64,000 bases of DNA from positions 84,208,604 through 84,272,603 of the forward strand of contig NC_092349.1 in NCBI RefSeq assembly GCF_963676685.1. The letters run 5' to 3'. A program made the translations under genes and the position numbers. This document shows positions 1 through 13,723 of the stretch, one piece after another (the stretch's first letter is position 1; each line of letters begins with the position of its first letter). The notes beneath the pieces were generated by a model, which saw only the letters and a program-made list of their open reading frames with translations, searched no databases and was not told the origin of the DNA. The stretch comes from Mytilus edulis. Taxonomy: Eukaryota; Mollusca; Bivalvia; Mytilida; Mytilidae.

Positions 1-540
1 AAACATGCAGCAAAAAATGACGTTTTTTCCTCTATTCATGAACATTTGATATATATAGAGTTATTTCGGAATGAAAATTGCATAATTTTTAATGATACTT
101 ATAAAATACAGAAATTAACGATTATTTAACAAAAAACAATCTGTGTTTATCTTTTAAAACAAAAAAGTTATGTCTTTCTTTCGAAAAAGAAAATAGGGAC
201 ACAAATCTGAATTTTGAGCAAATATACAAAATGTCGCCCTCATTTTACCCAAAAAGTAGTACATGAAGGTATATTTTTTATTACATTTTTGATTTAATCA
301 GGTAAAAAATAGCCTATATGCAAATTTTTATCAACTTGTAAATACAGGTTCAAAACTGTATCGTATGCCCTTAACTAACATGTATGTGCCTCATAACGTT
401 TTATTCATAATCTATTACTGCCAATGTGACACCAAAGAGACAATAGTTACTCCTCTTTATTAATAATGTATGAATAAGAGACAATATCTCATCAATATCT
501 AATTAATAATTATAAATTAACTGTTAAGAAAAAAAAAATG
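1..540. other. AT-rich stretch, nothing recognised
   Basis: This is low-complexity AT-rich DNA. I see no convincing gene, RNA or repeat of a family recognised elsewhere in the window. Confidence 0.5.
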
Positions 541-765
541 TTTTAGTTTTTGAAATACTAAGGCTTTTTTACCTCGGGAATAGATTGTCTAAGCTGGATT
601 TTGCTAAACTGTTAGGAATTTTGGTCCTCAATAATCTTCAACTTCGTACTTTATTTTGGTCTTTTTAACTTTTTTATTCGAGCATCGATATCACTGATGA
701 GTCTTTTGGAGACGAAACGCGTGTCTGGCGCAAGTACTAAATGTCAATCCTGGTATCTGTAAAAA
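541..765 (+). repeat. Interspersed repeat family R1, near full-length copy
   Basis: About 220 bp, running from a block ending taaggc..tacctc to the core gacgaaacgcgtgtctggcg and a tail cctggtatctgt. The same order of blocks recurs at 49612-49830 (plus) and 22484-22690 (minus), with fragments at 2743-2860 and 11258-11370 (minus). I recall this block as very common in mussel DNA. No coding capacity is seen, so it is probably a short non-autonomous mobile element. Confidence 0.7.
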
Positions 766-1110
766 GTAAAATTACAAAAATACTGAACTCCGAGGAAAAT
801 TCAAAAAAAGAAAGTCCCAATTCAAATGGCAAAATCAAAAGCTCAAACACATCAAACGAATGGATAACAATTTTCCACTGACTTGATACAGGCATTTTCT
901 TATGTAGAAAATTGTGGATTGAACTTGGTTTTGAATCTAGCTAAACCTTTCACTTGTATGATAATCGCATCAAATTCCGTCTTTGATGAGTTTATCATCA
1001 AGATATATGATAATAAATTGAGAGCTGTTCTTTGTCCCAATTTGCTATATGATTGTGTGGTAATAATATTGGTCATATTCAAATTAAATGCATATGCAAT
1101 ATATTTAGAC
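766..1110 (+). repeat. Interspersed repeat family R2 copy
   Basis: The stretch from the aactccgaggaaaattca block through tatgtagaaaattgtggattgaac is repeated in inverse orientation at 21244-21420 and partly at 30005-30110. The two overlapping short reading frames here (plus 883-1122, minus 900-1154) are translations of repeat DNA. The cttgatacaggcatttt block also resembles the end of family R4. Confidence 0.6.
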
Positions 1111-1416
1111 AAAATGCAGTAAGTCTTAAATTGCATTAAACAGCGAACTGGCACTAAATGAGAAGCACATATTTATTTCTTTCGAAACATATATAATGCA
1201 CTAACAGCATCTAAAATAGACTACAAATGTAAAGTATACAAAGAACATTACATCAAATTTGTTAAGTTGCATATAAAAATGTAGCCACCAGTAGACTGCA
1301 AGTAGAAAAAGGTGATCTCACGAAGAATGCAGAAAATCTGTCTTGAATCTACATGTAGTTATGATGACAATCATCCAACTAAAATTCGTCTGGGTTATAA
1401 TCGCAATAACTTTTAT

Positions 1417-1700
1417 GCCCTACCTACGAAAGTAGAGGGGCATTATGTTTTCTGGTCCATTCGTTTGTCCGTGCGTTCGTTCGTCTGTCTCGTTTCAGGT
1501 TAAAGTTTTTGGTCAAGGTAGTTTTTGATGAAGTTGAAGTCAGAACAACTCTAAACTTAGTACACATGTTCCCTATGATATGCCTTTCTCATTTTAATAA
1601 CAAACTACAGTTTTTATCCCAATTTCACTGTCCACTGAACATAGAACATGATAGTGCGAGTGGGGCATCCGTGTACTATAGACACATTATTGTTTAGTCT
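1417..1700 (+). repeat. Interspersed repeat family R3 copy
   Basis: Starts at gggcattatgttttctggtc, has a cgttcgt-rich block, then gttaaagtttttggtcaaggtag and gatgaagttgaagtc. Other copies are at 11850-12200 and 25170-25390. The short reading frames at 1312-1503 and 1509-1697 fall in this repeat and are not gene-like. Confidence 0.65.
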
Positions 1701-2742
1701 GCTAAGAACAATGATGCGTAAAGAAAACTGACGTTTGAAACGTTCAAAAAGCATGGAGTCATCGATCTTTCATTGAAACAACCACACTTTTAGTCCCTTG
1801 CATTACTATATACAGGAAGTTTTATACTTCTCAGAAAATAAAGAAGGTTCTCAGTTTGTCTTTATATGAAATATCAATGTTTATGTAACACAAATATTCA
1901 TGATGTGTTTCTTAGGGTAGTCTCATAAGTTCGATTATTACTCACAAGACGAGCACAATAAAAGAAAACATTAACCCGAATCTGAAAGCTTTTTAATATC
2001 CATAGAATAACGATACGCAAGCTAAGCTAAGTCCTTTGCAGACTTAAAATTTTGCGACGGTACATTGAACGTAATCAAAAGACTTTTGTCTTCCGGTATT
2101 GTACATCAGTGAATTAATCATCTTTTAAACAGATGTACGTACATGACCACGTTGGCACGCAATTGTTTTTAATAAGTAAAAAAAGAAAGTTAAACACTCT
2201 GGTCTATTGAAGATTATAAGCTACTCCGAAACCTGATTATATAACAGTAACGAATGAAAGTCACCCTCTTCGTTACAGTTTAATAAAATTTCTCGCCAAA
2301 ATGTAATACTAAAACTATATAATTAGGAATTGTATATACACTCATATCTACTAGTATTTAATATTAGTTTTTTGCGCAATTACTATCAAAGTAAGCCGCC
2401 TACATAAACCAATAACAACAAGAAGATATACATGATATAATTTCAGTGACAACTTAGTAATCAGGACATTGCACAAAATGTTACTATCAGTAACAAATCT
2501 TTATAAGTAATGTACATTTTAATAGACATAATACTATGAACAGGATATAAATCATGTATCCATGGTCATAACTTCTGAACCAGTGAGGATTATTATATCC
2601 AAAAGGATGTAAGGTACATTGTATTTTTCCGAAATTCGATTGGCATTGTTAACAACGGAGTTACAAATAGCCAGTTTCATATGCTCTTCAAATAATGGTG
2701 GTCCTTTATACCATCTAATAAAAGTTTGAATACATAAGTAAG
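1701..2742. other. No recognised feature
   Basis: AT-rich intergenic DNA. No reading frame resembles a known protein and no tandem or inverted structure stands out. Confidence 0.4.
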
Positions 2743-2860
2743 TTCATCATAGATTTGACATTTTAGATTTGTGCCCGACGCGCGTTTCGTCTACAGAAGA
2801 TTCATCAGTGACGCTTGAACAAAAAGTTAAAGAAGTTAAAAAAATCCAAATAAAGTTCGA
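2743..2860 (-). repeat. R1 repeat fragment, inverse orientation
   Basis: Carries the reverse of the R1 core (gcgcgtttcgtctac) and the following catcagtgacgctt block. It is truncated relative to the copies at 541 and 49612. Confidence 0.6.
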
Positions 2861-3012
2861 ATTTGCAGCCATTTATTAAAAAGTGTTTTGTTCATGTTGA
2901 TAAGGAGGTTAATATTAAAGACTTACACAATTACCTTGAAATAAATGCTGAAGTTCATTTTGAATTAAAACATTGTTGTGACGTCATTCTATTGTTTTAC
3001 CTGTTTTTTATT

Positions 3013-3168
3013 ATAGTGATTGGACTACCATTTACCTGTAAGAAACCATTATGTCACCTTTAGCTGTCCAATATTTTTAAGAATAGCCCTCCTCTTTTTT
3101 TAAAATATTGGATAGCTAAAGGTAGCATAACTGATTCTTACAGGTAAATGATAGTTAAATCACTGAAA
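3013..3168. repeat. Long imperfect hairpin
   Basis: The left arm (about 3013-3080, with accatttacctgtaagaa and cacctttagctgtccaatattt) is complementary to the right arm (about 3101-3168). The loop is about 20 bases. It looks like a foldback element or palindrome with mismatched arms. The reading frame at 2863-3063 overlaps it and is not supported. Confidence 0.6.
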
Positions 3169-3169
3169 T

Positions 3170-4837
3170 AAATAAAAATATTAATTACCCCAATTGTTTC
3201 ATCATGTAAACAAAAATACAAACAAAAAACAAATGACAATTAAAAAACAACATTTTTATTGAAGTCACTTTTAAATACAATAACTTGTCACTCATCAAAA
3301 CGATTTCTTGAGGAAAAAATCACTTTTAAATTGATTTTTAATACATCCAATACTTATATCACAGCCATTTTCTCATGTTTTGGGGTTGTCTCTTTTAAAA
3401 CTAATTCAATAAGTTGATTATGCTCGTTGTAAGTCTTGTTTTTTGGCTTTTATGAATTTCTTTTTTCAAAAGAGTTATCCTCATCCGTCTTTAGACTATC
3501 AAAATTGACCTCTGATGTTGCTCTTATTCTTCCTAACATCATTTTCAACTAGAATTAAAATGAAAAAAAGCAATGAAGTTATCCTCCTTAAATTTGATTG
3601 ATCATGCAACAAAACAAGGGCAATGAACAACATAAACCTTATCTCCTGTGTACAAAGTGCGAATCTTGAACTTCCTTCATGAACTAGGGGACTATAATAG
3701 TTTTTATAATTTTCAAGTTTCTAAATTGATTTAGAGGTTCTTGTTTTTGTAAGTCTGGTATTATTGCTTAAATATGAATATAATGCTACACTTCGCTCAT
3801 GAACGACGATGAATATGGGAAGTAGAATTTTATAGGAAAACATTACCGCATTTTATCTGTCAAACAAACCAATCGTGTTTCCGATTCGCACTTTTTTGCA
3901 GTGATCGTTTTATGAGAGATTTTTGTTCAAAAGAAAATCGAGATAATAATATATTTCGGTAACATTTATAAACCACAAGGGACTCAATAAACAAATAAAT
4001 GAAAAAAGAGCGACACGATCTTGCAGAAAGAAAAAAAAGAAAAAGGGGGGGGGGGGGTATAAGGTGGTACCGTTTGGGTACAGTCTCTTGAAAATTCCGA
4101 CAAAAGAATATAACTGATTGCATGTTGCTATTTTATCATTTGTTAATATTTACTATATATCTGTAATAAAATCGACTGCGGTGCACTCGATATGGTTCGA
4201 CAAGAACCTGTTTTCATATCCTATTATTTTTATTTTCTCAATCACTTCGTTAAAATAAAACCCAAGAAGAAACAAGAAACTAATAGAAGAGCACTACATT
4301 ATGAAATATAATATATATATAACTTACCATTATTAGCTGCTTTGACTATATCCTCTTTGTAATCCACACTGAAATAATGTATCTGAATAGATTCTGAATA
4401 CACATTTGATTTTAATCCAAAGTTTGAAACAACACATTCACTAATACATGCAACGACATCTTTTTCTTCGTATTTGCATTTAAATTAATATACTTTCATC
4501 ACTTTATCCATTTAGAAACACAAACCGTATGTAAAGGTATTCACGAAAACTATGAGCAGAAAATGTGAGTAGTCCTTGCGCACGCAAAAATCATGATACG
4601 CATACCCTGTGTCTTATTCTTCATGTAGCAATACATGTTGTTTACCTTCAGCTGTACTTTCTTTTTGTCTATTTGTTTTACGCTAAGTTATTGTTTAAAG
4701 GGGCCAACATGTAGGATATATTTTTATGTAATTTAAAGAAAGTTTATTTACAAAACAATTTTCATACTTGATGAAAAAAAATCTTTGCTTGCTTTTAGTT
4801 TTTATTTTACCTTTTATCGACGTGTTAAACAATGTTT
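3170..4837. other. No recognised feature
   Basis: AT-rich DNA with a G run at about 4045-4058. The minus-strand frame at 3860-4123 is a low-complexity translation through this G run and has no recognisable domain. Confidence 0.4.
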
Positions 4838-4957
4838 TAAGTAAGATATAAGCCTCTAACAGTCCATTCTGTAAAATATTGAACAGGTCTTCGGCCTGCG
4901 GCCTCAGACCTGTCCAATATTTTACAGAATGGACTGTTATCGGCTTATATCCCTTAC
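4838..4957. repeat. Near-perfect hairpin, arms about 55 bp
   Basis: The left arm (taagcctctaacagtccatt.. through acaggtcttcggcc) pairs with the right arm (ggcctcagacctgtcc.. through ggactgttatcggcttat). The loop is only a few bases. Such compact palindromes are typical of foldback MITEs; no target duplication was resolved. Confidence 0.7.
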
Positions 4958-4959
4958 AT

Positions 4960-7790
4960 GATGGAATTTACAATTATCCATTATCCCAATATTTCAAGGT
5001 GTTTATATAGGTGATCCATAGAACCTCAGGTGGAAACCCCTCTCAAAATGATTAAAGAAATGCAAACTATCTGATGGACCTTCTACAAAATGGAAGTATG
5101 CTACTCCAATACGGATGTGTATTAATTCACAGTTAATGTAGAAATGAAATTAGTGACATATTCTAATTTTGTCTCTTTTTATGTTGTTTGGTGTTACTTT
5201 TTCACTACTCGGATTTTCTTTCTAGCAAACAACCTTGTACAACAGAACATTTTAAAAAGACTTACTGCTTGAGTTTTGACTTGGGCAGTTTTTAATAGTA
5301 CAAATTCCAATACCTATCAGTTTTAAGAATATCTTGTCTTTCAGTAAAAAGTTAATACAATTTCAGTCATTGTCCAATTTCTTTTAGAGTATGTCACAGT
5401 GATTAGTTCTATAATGAGGAGACAAACAACGAGTAGGAATAAATTGTATTCTTTTTTTTTTTTTTTTTTTCTTAATATGAATACAAAAAATTATCTATTC
5501 TATATTACAGAAGCTAAGTCTTCAGATCAGATTTGATGAGTTTTTCGAAAATAAAAAATGCTTAATATTTTGGAAGATTTGTTTTAAACCCTTTCATGGG
5601 TTCAATTGCCTTACCTAAGTCAGGAATCGGGTCAATGATTGTTTTCGATAGTTTTTATATTTTTTTCCCATCCAAAAGTGAATTTGATGTTAATGACAAC
5701 AATTTATCATTGTCACTAGTATAGCTATGCACAACGTTTTTGTAGGTGTTTTGCAGTTCAACTTATTTTCTATAATAAAATATTGATCAGTTTTGATATC
5801 ATCCTTATTAACTTATCTACAAATAGCTCAAAAACTAAGGTACTACAAAGCAAAAAAATCACCCCACTTCCTTGTTGGATTAAAATGTAGCTATTCGGAA
5901 ACAAGACACAATATATTTACGAAATACGGGAAAATAAATTGTTCATTAAAACGCAGGATGCAAATTACAAAAGTTTCATTGTTTATTTTGTATTATATCA
6001 CTTTATGTCAACTGGGGGCTGTAATTCAAAGAAAAGTATGTCATATTGGATGAATCACATTAGGTATAGTCTAAATGATGGGCAATGGTCGACTGACTGC
6101 CCACCTGTTGATAATCAGTAAATCTCTCTCTGTTGTATTGAATATTTTGCAAACCAGTTAGACAATAAATAGTACAATAGAACAAAGGCTTCTGAATCAG
6201 GACAATATTTATCTGTCACAAGATAGGGAGATTGTAAAAAGGCATTGGGAACATTTTGTCGGTGTTTTAATTGCAATAAAAGGCTTTAGATGTTTTCGGT
6301 TCCTTTAGAATAATGCAAATTCCTGAATAAAACCTCTGAGTAGACTGCATGCGAAATCTTAGAGCTGACAAAATATTTATTGTAATTCGGAAACTTGAGA
6401 TGCGGTTTATTCGAACTTGTGAAGACACTTTTATTATATTGTCACAATACAAGGACATCATTGATGTCACCAGAGAATGCTATCATGATAACACAGTCTC
6501 AGTTGTCACTAAGATAGTTCTTTGACTAAACATTATACTAGATTTTCTAAGAATTTCTTCTTTTTCATAATTCAGCAATTGTGTAGAATTGTTAGTGCTA
6601 TTTCCTCGTGTGATTTTGTATGTTTTCAGTTCTCAAAATATCACCTGTTTTTACTTGTTCATAATATTTTAATTGTTTTTCTTTTTGTATTGTTCTGCCT
6701 ACGATTGATTTTACGTACATGACTTATGTTTTAAACTGCAGTCAATTTCGTCATCAAATAATACAAAGTTATGACAACTAATTCACCGACGAACGATTGA
6801 ATTTGGCAAACAAACATATTAATGTATTAAAGGCATGGAATAGGTCAACGTATTCAGTTATGATATGGCACTGATATTGTTTTATAAGTGTGAATGATAT
6901 ATTAAAGAGAATATCAAGAGTGACAAAAACTAACCACATCAACTACCAAAAAGCACTCCAAAAATGTATTTATAGACCGATGGATTATTCAATGTGCGAA
7001 AAAAAAGCAAAGACATGATGTTGATTTGTTTTTAACAACATGGTATGCCACGATGGTATCACAAACTCAGTAGTCAGCACTTCATTGTTGACATAGGTTA
7101 TCAAAGGGGGTCGTGTTGTTTATTCTTTAGTTTTCTATGTTGTGTCATGTGTACTATTGTTTGCATGTTTGTCCTTTTCATTTTTAGCCATGTCGTTGTC
7201 AGTTTGTTTTCGATTTATGAATTTATTTGATGTTTTTCTCTTTCTTGTTTTAAGCATCACTGATAAGTTATTGGTAGATGAATAGCGCGAAGTCTGTCGT
7301 ACACAAGTTTTAGGCTGTTATGTATGATGAGTTTATATTTATAAACTAAGGTAACGTATAAAATAACATGCCATTCAACATATTGATATGGAAAGACCTG
7401 TCAATATGTGATAACTGATATGATGGGAAATGAGAGCAGAAATTCAGCCAAAGCCTTATACATATATATATCGGTTATAATGTTCTTCATATTGATACCA
7501 TAAAATAAAAGCGATTCACATTAAATATTTTAATATTGAATAAATAATCTTACTTCGGGTTAAACATTCTTACATTCATGAGAAGTTCATGACAAAACTA
7601 TCATATAGAAAACCGATAAAGTATATTTCATATTATCTGTCACTTCGTCTCATGGGTGTCAGAATGTAAACTGTAATATGTCATATGTCTGTTTTCAAAA
7701 ATGAAACTTGAATAAGTCATATTATATCATATATGCAAGAATGCAAACTGTAATATTCCATATCATTTTGAAAGAATAAGGATATGTAGT
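4960..7790. other. Intergenic DNA, nothing firmly recognised
   Basis: Contains a T run near 5452-5470 and several short reading frames with no domain character. I see no coding, RNA or clear repeat signal. Confidence 0.35.
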
Positions 7791-7794
7791 ATGC

Positions 7795-8110
7795 TAGCAA
7801 ATGAGACAAATGTCTATTAAAATTCAAATGAAGTGTATGTAACGATTTATAAGTAACTATACAGCCTTCAACAATGAGAAACCCCTTAAACGTATAATTG
7901 GCTATAAAAGTCCCCGACATGAAAAATAGGAAGCAATTCAATTGAGAAAACTAATGGCCTTATTATAAAAATACAATTTACGAAAAAAAGCTTTGAGATA
8001 TATAAACCAACGACAAACACTGACCTGCAGGTTACTGTCGTGAATATAAAAAATGCCGCGGGTTAAACATGTTTGTGAGCCCGCCCCTAACCTGGGGCAA
8101 CACAAAAGAA
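7795..8110 (-). repeat. Degraded copy of mussel-type repeat family R7
   Basis: Blocks such as atgagacaa, cagccttcaacaatgagaaa and ggttaaacatgtttgtgagcccgcccc occur in an order that I recall from abundant bivalve repeats. Related pieces occur at 29330-29400, 34800-35000 and 45410-45667. The frame at 8053-8283 starts within it and is not a gene. Confidence 0.5.
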
Positions 8111-10433
8111 GAACAAACTATAAAAATGGTTACAAAAGATTTATAACTCATCATGACGATACAAAGCAGAAAAAAGAGCTAATGAATACATATACAGGAC
8201 GTGGCAGGGTATTTATGCATCGCTTACAAAATAAAAAGACACAAAGTACATTGTACATATCTGAGGTAACTCGCTGTTTCTGACATCTAGTTCAAATCCA
8301 ATAAAGAAATGTTTGCACAAATGTAAATTGTGATATGTTTTGTGTTATTTTTTCAAAAATGCAAACTGATATATGCACAAATACAGGCATGTGTACTACT
8401 CAAGTGCAAGCAACATAATTTAATATAAAAAGACTAATGCCGGCAATGTGAATACATAATTTAAAATAAAACTCACCTTAACTTGACATCAATTTCATTC
8501 TAATGATAAAGAAAAATATACTATTCACCTGTATAATAAAAGGAAGACGGAAGCTTTAACATTATTGCAACTCAATAGATCAAGATAATAAAAACCGGAA
8601 CTTACACCTTTTTTTTTTTAATAAAAAAAACCCGGAACTTACACCTATACACACATATTTTTTTTTTTATTACATCTAGTAATTTACAAAAAAATAACTA
8701 TGACCGGAATGTATAATAGTATATAAATACTATATACTATATCGTTCACCGATTTTAGTCAATTCGGATTTACCAAAAAATATTGCCAGTGATTAATAAT
8801 ACGCTGTATTCAACACAAAAGTACACCTTTGAGCTTATGATTGCATATTTAAACAATTTGAACCAATGCTGAATACTTTCATGCATCAATTATTTATAAC
8901 ATTGAATAGTATAAATGTTTGATAACGATAATTACCTGGTTATTGCTCTGTAGAATGTCACTGTATTGCTTTTGGTTTGAAATAAACTATTAAACACTGT
9001 ATCTTTGGGGTATAGGTGATAGTTTAAACTCATTAGGGAAAGCTTTGCTGAGGGACTTCGCTTTTTTCTACTAGTGTATCTACTAGTTTTGAAATCCTTG
9101 GTTATCACGTAACCTCCGTAAAAGACCTCACATTTTTTGGGATGTATCTAATAGTTGTAATAACCTAGAGACCTAAGATACTTTGCTTTTGCTAAAGAAG
9201 TATAAGCTCTACTTTTTATATCACTAATTACGAAGCCGATTCTCTAAGGGACATCATTTTTCTTTTAAATTTATTTGCGAGTTTTGATAGCCCTGAATAC
9301 CAGGGAGCATTTATGAGGGACATCACGCTTGCTAGGGTATATTTCAACAGACCTCTAAACGCCATAATAATGAGAGAAAATAAAACTACTAGTAAAAAAA
9401 GTTATGTTAGGCAGGATGGCCATGGCTTCCACCAGACAATTGACTGACCTGATTCCTTTACAACTAGAAGCAGACTTTTGAAAAGCAACATGAAATACAA
9501 CTAGCATTATCATTCATCTTCACATTCCACCAAACACACAAACATGAAACCTCTCTTCAAAATTTGGTAACCCTGTTGATGACATCAATCCAAATGTAAA
9601 CGAAATATATTTTATAGCAGAATAAAGTGTTTGATCTGTTTGATTGTAAGTGAGTTGTGTTTATACAGTGTTGTTTGCCTTTTGAACGTATAACGTTGTT
9701 TTGCTATGACAAAACAAGACAAGACAACTTAGGCAGACGTATGGTGCTACAAGAGGATAACAGTTATACATTAACAATTACATACTATAATTATACATTA
9801 ACAAGCAAGACAACAAATAAATAAATTAGTGATTTCATACAATAAAATTGAAATATATCATATTTGGTTGATTTTTTGGGCAAAATTCTATGGGATGATC
9901 AATATCTTTCGACTCATGAGTTTGAATGTCCCTTTGGTATCATTAGCCTCTTTTTTCTAGTTTAACACCATGCTAGAAGATTTTTTAATATTGTGTTGAT
10001 CGTTTTTAATTTTGATTCTGTAATTAATGCACTAAAAACATAAATAAACATCATTTCTAACACAGAGGTTACGACATTCTAATTTTGGTATTAAACATGC
10101 CCATCCTTCTCTGACTGCTAATGATGTTTTTACATTAAATCCATTAGGTGTTGGATGTATAAATGTCAGTCTTAGATACATGATACTTTGTAAGTTGCCA
10201 TTGGCTTTGAAATTTGTTTTAGTAACTGCGTGTAATCTCAGGCCTAACTTGTACACTATATTTTCAGTTGTTTTTAGTTAGCTGCTATTATACTTTGTAT
10301 GGATTAGTTGTGCTGTAACACCACTGTTCTAGGTAAGGGATTCAAATCGCAAACTTGTTTAACCATGCCACATTATATATGTGCTTGTCCAAAGTAAGGT
10401 AATTCAGTGTTAAAATGACTGTACCAATAAAGG
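8111..10433. other. Intergenic DNA, nothing firmly recognised
   Basis: Holds a short local duplication (ggaacttacacct at about 8599 and 8634) and AT-rich DNA. No gene or RNA is supported. Confidence 0.35.
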
Positions 10434-10803
10434 CAACAGTAGTATACCCCTGTTCGAAACTCATAAATCGATAGAAAAAAAAATCCGGGTTACAAACTAC
10501 AACCGAGGGAAACGCATTAGACATAAGAGAACAACGACACAACATGAAAATGTAACACACAGAAACGAACTAAGCATTATACAAAATCCGACGAGAATAA
10601 CAAATATAACATCAAAACTAAATACATGAATTTGGGATAGAAAAGTACCGTGACATTCTTATAGTAATGTGAATTCACACTCAAACATAAGAGGAAACAA
10701 ACGACACAACAGAAAAACAAAGTTAATATGTAACACACACATAAACGAACTATAATATAACAATGGTCATATTTCCTACTTGGTACAGGACACTATTTAA
10801 GAA
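10434..10803 (-). repeat. Interspersed repeat family R4 copy
   Basis: Collinear in inverse orientation with 63635-64000. Shared blocks include gtttccctcggtt, gtgttacatttt, cacggtact and tgtaccaagt. Both copies span about 370 bp. The inner end resembles the tail of R2, so R2 and R4 are probably parts of one larger family. Confidence 0.7.
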
Positions 10804-11257
10804 AAAAAATGTGGGTTGAACATGGTCTTGTGGCATGCCAAACCTCCCACTTTAACGGAAATGTTAAATATAACATTAAAATGACAACATAACATTACAG
10901 GACTACAATACAAATGAATAGGAGAACATTTTGGACAAAGAAACACACGAATAATAGCTAACAAAAGGTGTAACTCCACTAATTCAGGCCCGGCCAGAAA
11001 GCACATACCAGAAAATAGTACATGTTTAACACAAAATAGTACCTACGCATGTGTGTAACTTTTAACATATGTAGGATGTTCATGTATTTTTTTTGGCATC
11101 AATTGAAAGCTGAAGGACAGGTGATCATTGTAAAACTCTTTTGGGCTTATAATTTTGAATATTAAGAAAACTGCACCAGGTGTGCCTGCTTGAAATGGAG
11201 GAATTTAACACAGAAAGCAATGGGACCATGAATTAGTGGTGTACTTCCAAAGGCACC

Positions 11258-11370
11258 AGGTGTAAAATTTAATACGCCAGAAGTGCGTTTCGTCCACACA
11301 AGACGTACTAGTGACGTACATATACAAAAGTTCAAAAAAGTTGTGCCAAATACGACTAGGGTTTTCTGCT
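11258..11370 (-). repeat. R1 repeat fragment, inverse orientation
   Basis: Contains a diverged core (cgccagaagtgcgtttcgtcc) and gccaaatacgactagggtttt, the same order as in the copy at 22484-22690. Confidence 0.55.
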
Positions 11371-11849
11371 TGGGATAAGAACATCCTTATTATTTATAAT
11401 AATTCATACTTTTGCAAACAGTAAATTTTATTAAATGACTATATAGATATACATGATAAAACTGAAGTATCAACTTATTACAGAAAAAAATATTTTTCGT
11501 ATATAAACCAGATCGTTAGTTTTCATCCGTGAATCTAGGATTTTCTATACAGCTATGGGTTGCTATCCTCAATGGGTCTAGCTCAATGTTCAAGGTCATA
11601 TGGTTTCCTAAGCTCTACAATTATAAGCTATTTGGGGTATGGTGGATAGTTACAAATGTATTATCTTATTTCAAATATTTTAATTATATAACAAGTGTGG
11701 ACACAGATGAGTGTGGATAGTATGTATGGATGTTTGACAGTGTCTTATGACAAAATGAGTTCTATGTTTTTTCTATATGGTGTTATTAACTATGTTGCAC
11801 GATGACAACCAATCTGAGCATTATGAGTGTTATTTATTAAATTTTTTAT

Positions 11850-12200
11850 GCCCCCACCTACAATAGTAGATAGGCATTATGTTTTCTGGTCTGTGGGTCC
11901 GTTCGTTCGTTTGTCCCGCTTTAGGTTAAAGTTTTTGGTCAAGGTAGTTTTTGATGAAGCTGAAGTCAAATCAACTCGAAACTTAGTACACATGCTCATT
12001 ATGATATGATCTTTCTAATTTTAAAGCCAAATTAGACTTTTGACCCCAATTTCACGGTCCATTGAACATAGAAAATGGAAGTGGGAGTTTCAGGTTAAAG
12101 TTTTTGGTCAAAGTAGTTTTTGATGAAGCTGAATTCCAATCAACTTGAAACTTACTACACTTGTTGCATATGATATGATCTTTCTAATTTCAAAACTCAT
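11850..12200 (+). repeat. R3 repeat copy with internal partial duplication
   Basis: The ggcattatgttttctggtc block is followed by two versions of gttaaagtttttggtcaa..gatgaagctgaa, at about 11926 and 12093. An internal segment of about 170 bp has therefore been duplicated. No gene is present. Confidence 0.65.
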
Positions 12201-12204
12201 AACT

Positions 12205-13455
12205 GCTCCAAAAGTAATCTGATAGAATTTCAAGCATTTTAAGCCAATATTATCAACATCTACTAATGAGTCTTAATATGTCTACATATCTAAAAAGTCA
12301 TAGTATTCAAAAGGTAATGCAAAATTATTCCTTTTCATTTTTTTTGTTATATGGATACACATTTGAGTGATACATGTACCAAATTGGCAATACAATATAT
12401 GTTGTGGTATGAAAGTGCAGTAATTAGCATTTACTGTAACTATGTTAATTCACACAAATTGAAAAATAAACAAATGAATGGACCAGATGCTCCGCAGAGC
12501 CCAGCTTTATACGACTGCAGAGGTCGAAGCCTGAACAGTTGGGGCTAGTATTGACACAACATTCAAGCTGGAAACAGCTCTGAGTTTGAATTGTGATTAA
12601 ATAGATGACACAGCTTAGGTTTCTGACACAGAATGAATGTGGTCTAATGAACTTAAATATTTGTTTTGCTTTTGTGTTAGGAGCAATTCACTATGCTGCT
12701 GAATATTAATCCTTTCAAACAAAAATATCTAAAGAAATTTTCTTTTTAATTTCTGAAATGAGAAACATTTAGAGGAGACAAACTTCAGTTAAGAGATCAG
12801 AAACTAAAAAAATGTATAATTTTTCCATTTGTAAAAGGGCATACCCTAGAAAGTGCTTGCAATCACTGAATGGTTATTAATGACTGCTTTAATTTATCAG
12901 TTGGTAATAAAGTGAATATTGCATTGTATATTGTATAATTGATTTAAGTTGACTGAACAAAGAAAGATAACTCCAATTTTCAAAGAAGATTTCATAAAGC
13001 ATTAGTATTAGGTAATTCAAGAACCATTCTGGACAAACTCCAATTAAGGGTCTTGAATTTACAAAAATGTTTGTTTTTAGTCCGTAATTATTAGACTGTT
13101 TGTCCCATAACCCACACAATATATCCGAACCTTCTACTTATGGTATTAAACATTGTGGTACAATTTCAGAACAATTGAAATACTTATACACAACTTTTTA
13201 AACCGACACTAGATTAAAGCTTGTTTTGGACACCTTTGTACCCCTTATTCCTAAACCTTAGGGACCATAACCCCCAAAATCAATCCCAAGCTTCCTTTTG
13301 TGGTTATAAACGTTGTGTTATAATTTTGTTGACTTATAATAAAGTTATTATCCAGAAACCATCTTTCGGACAGGATACCAATTTACGACCCCAAATTTTT
13401 TGTGGTTGTATAAAAATGTTGAACATGTGCAATGAAGTATAGTTTTAGAAATCGA
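12205..13455. other. No recognised feature
   Basis: Intergenic DNA. Short frames on both strands lack domain character. Confidence 0.35.
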
Positions 13456-13458
13456 TTA

Positions 13459-13720
13459 GGGAGCTACCATTTGATTTTTATGGGGGGGGGGGGGGGGGGG
13501 GGCTAGGATGAAAAATTTTCTCCTGCCTTTTTTTTTAGTTGTAATCTCTGTCCTGCCTTTTTATTTTTCAGTCTATTCGGTCCTGCCTCTTTTTTTCTTA
13601 GCTTATCCTGACTTTTTTACAACAATTGTCATCCTGCCTTTTTTTTTACTCAAAATCCTGTCCTGCCTTTTTTTCAAATTTCATCCTAGCTCCCCCCATA
13701 AAAATCAAATGGTAGCTCCC
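13459..13720. mobile_element. Harbinger/Tourist-like MITE, 262 bp, TSD TTA
   Basis: Begins gggagctaccatttgattt and ends with its exact inverse, giving terminal inverted repeats of about 25 bp, flanked by TTA on both sides (13456-13458 and 13721-13723). The interior has a G run of about 20 and several tcctgcctttttttt units. A second copy lies at 27473-27776. A three-base TTA target and GGG termini fit PIF/Harbinger-type MITEs; the superfamily is inferred, because no transposase is present. Confidence 0.85.
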
Positions 13721-13723
13721 TTA

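Noticed and set aside
5793..6121. Two overlapping plus-strand frames of 86 and 60 codons
   Set aside because: No recognisable domain, splice context or repeat homology; chance frames in AT-rich DNA are common at this length.
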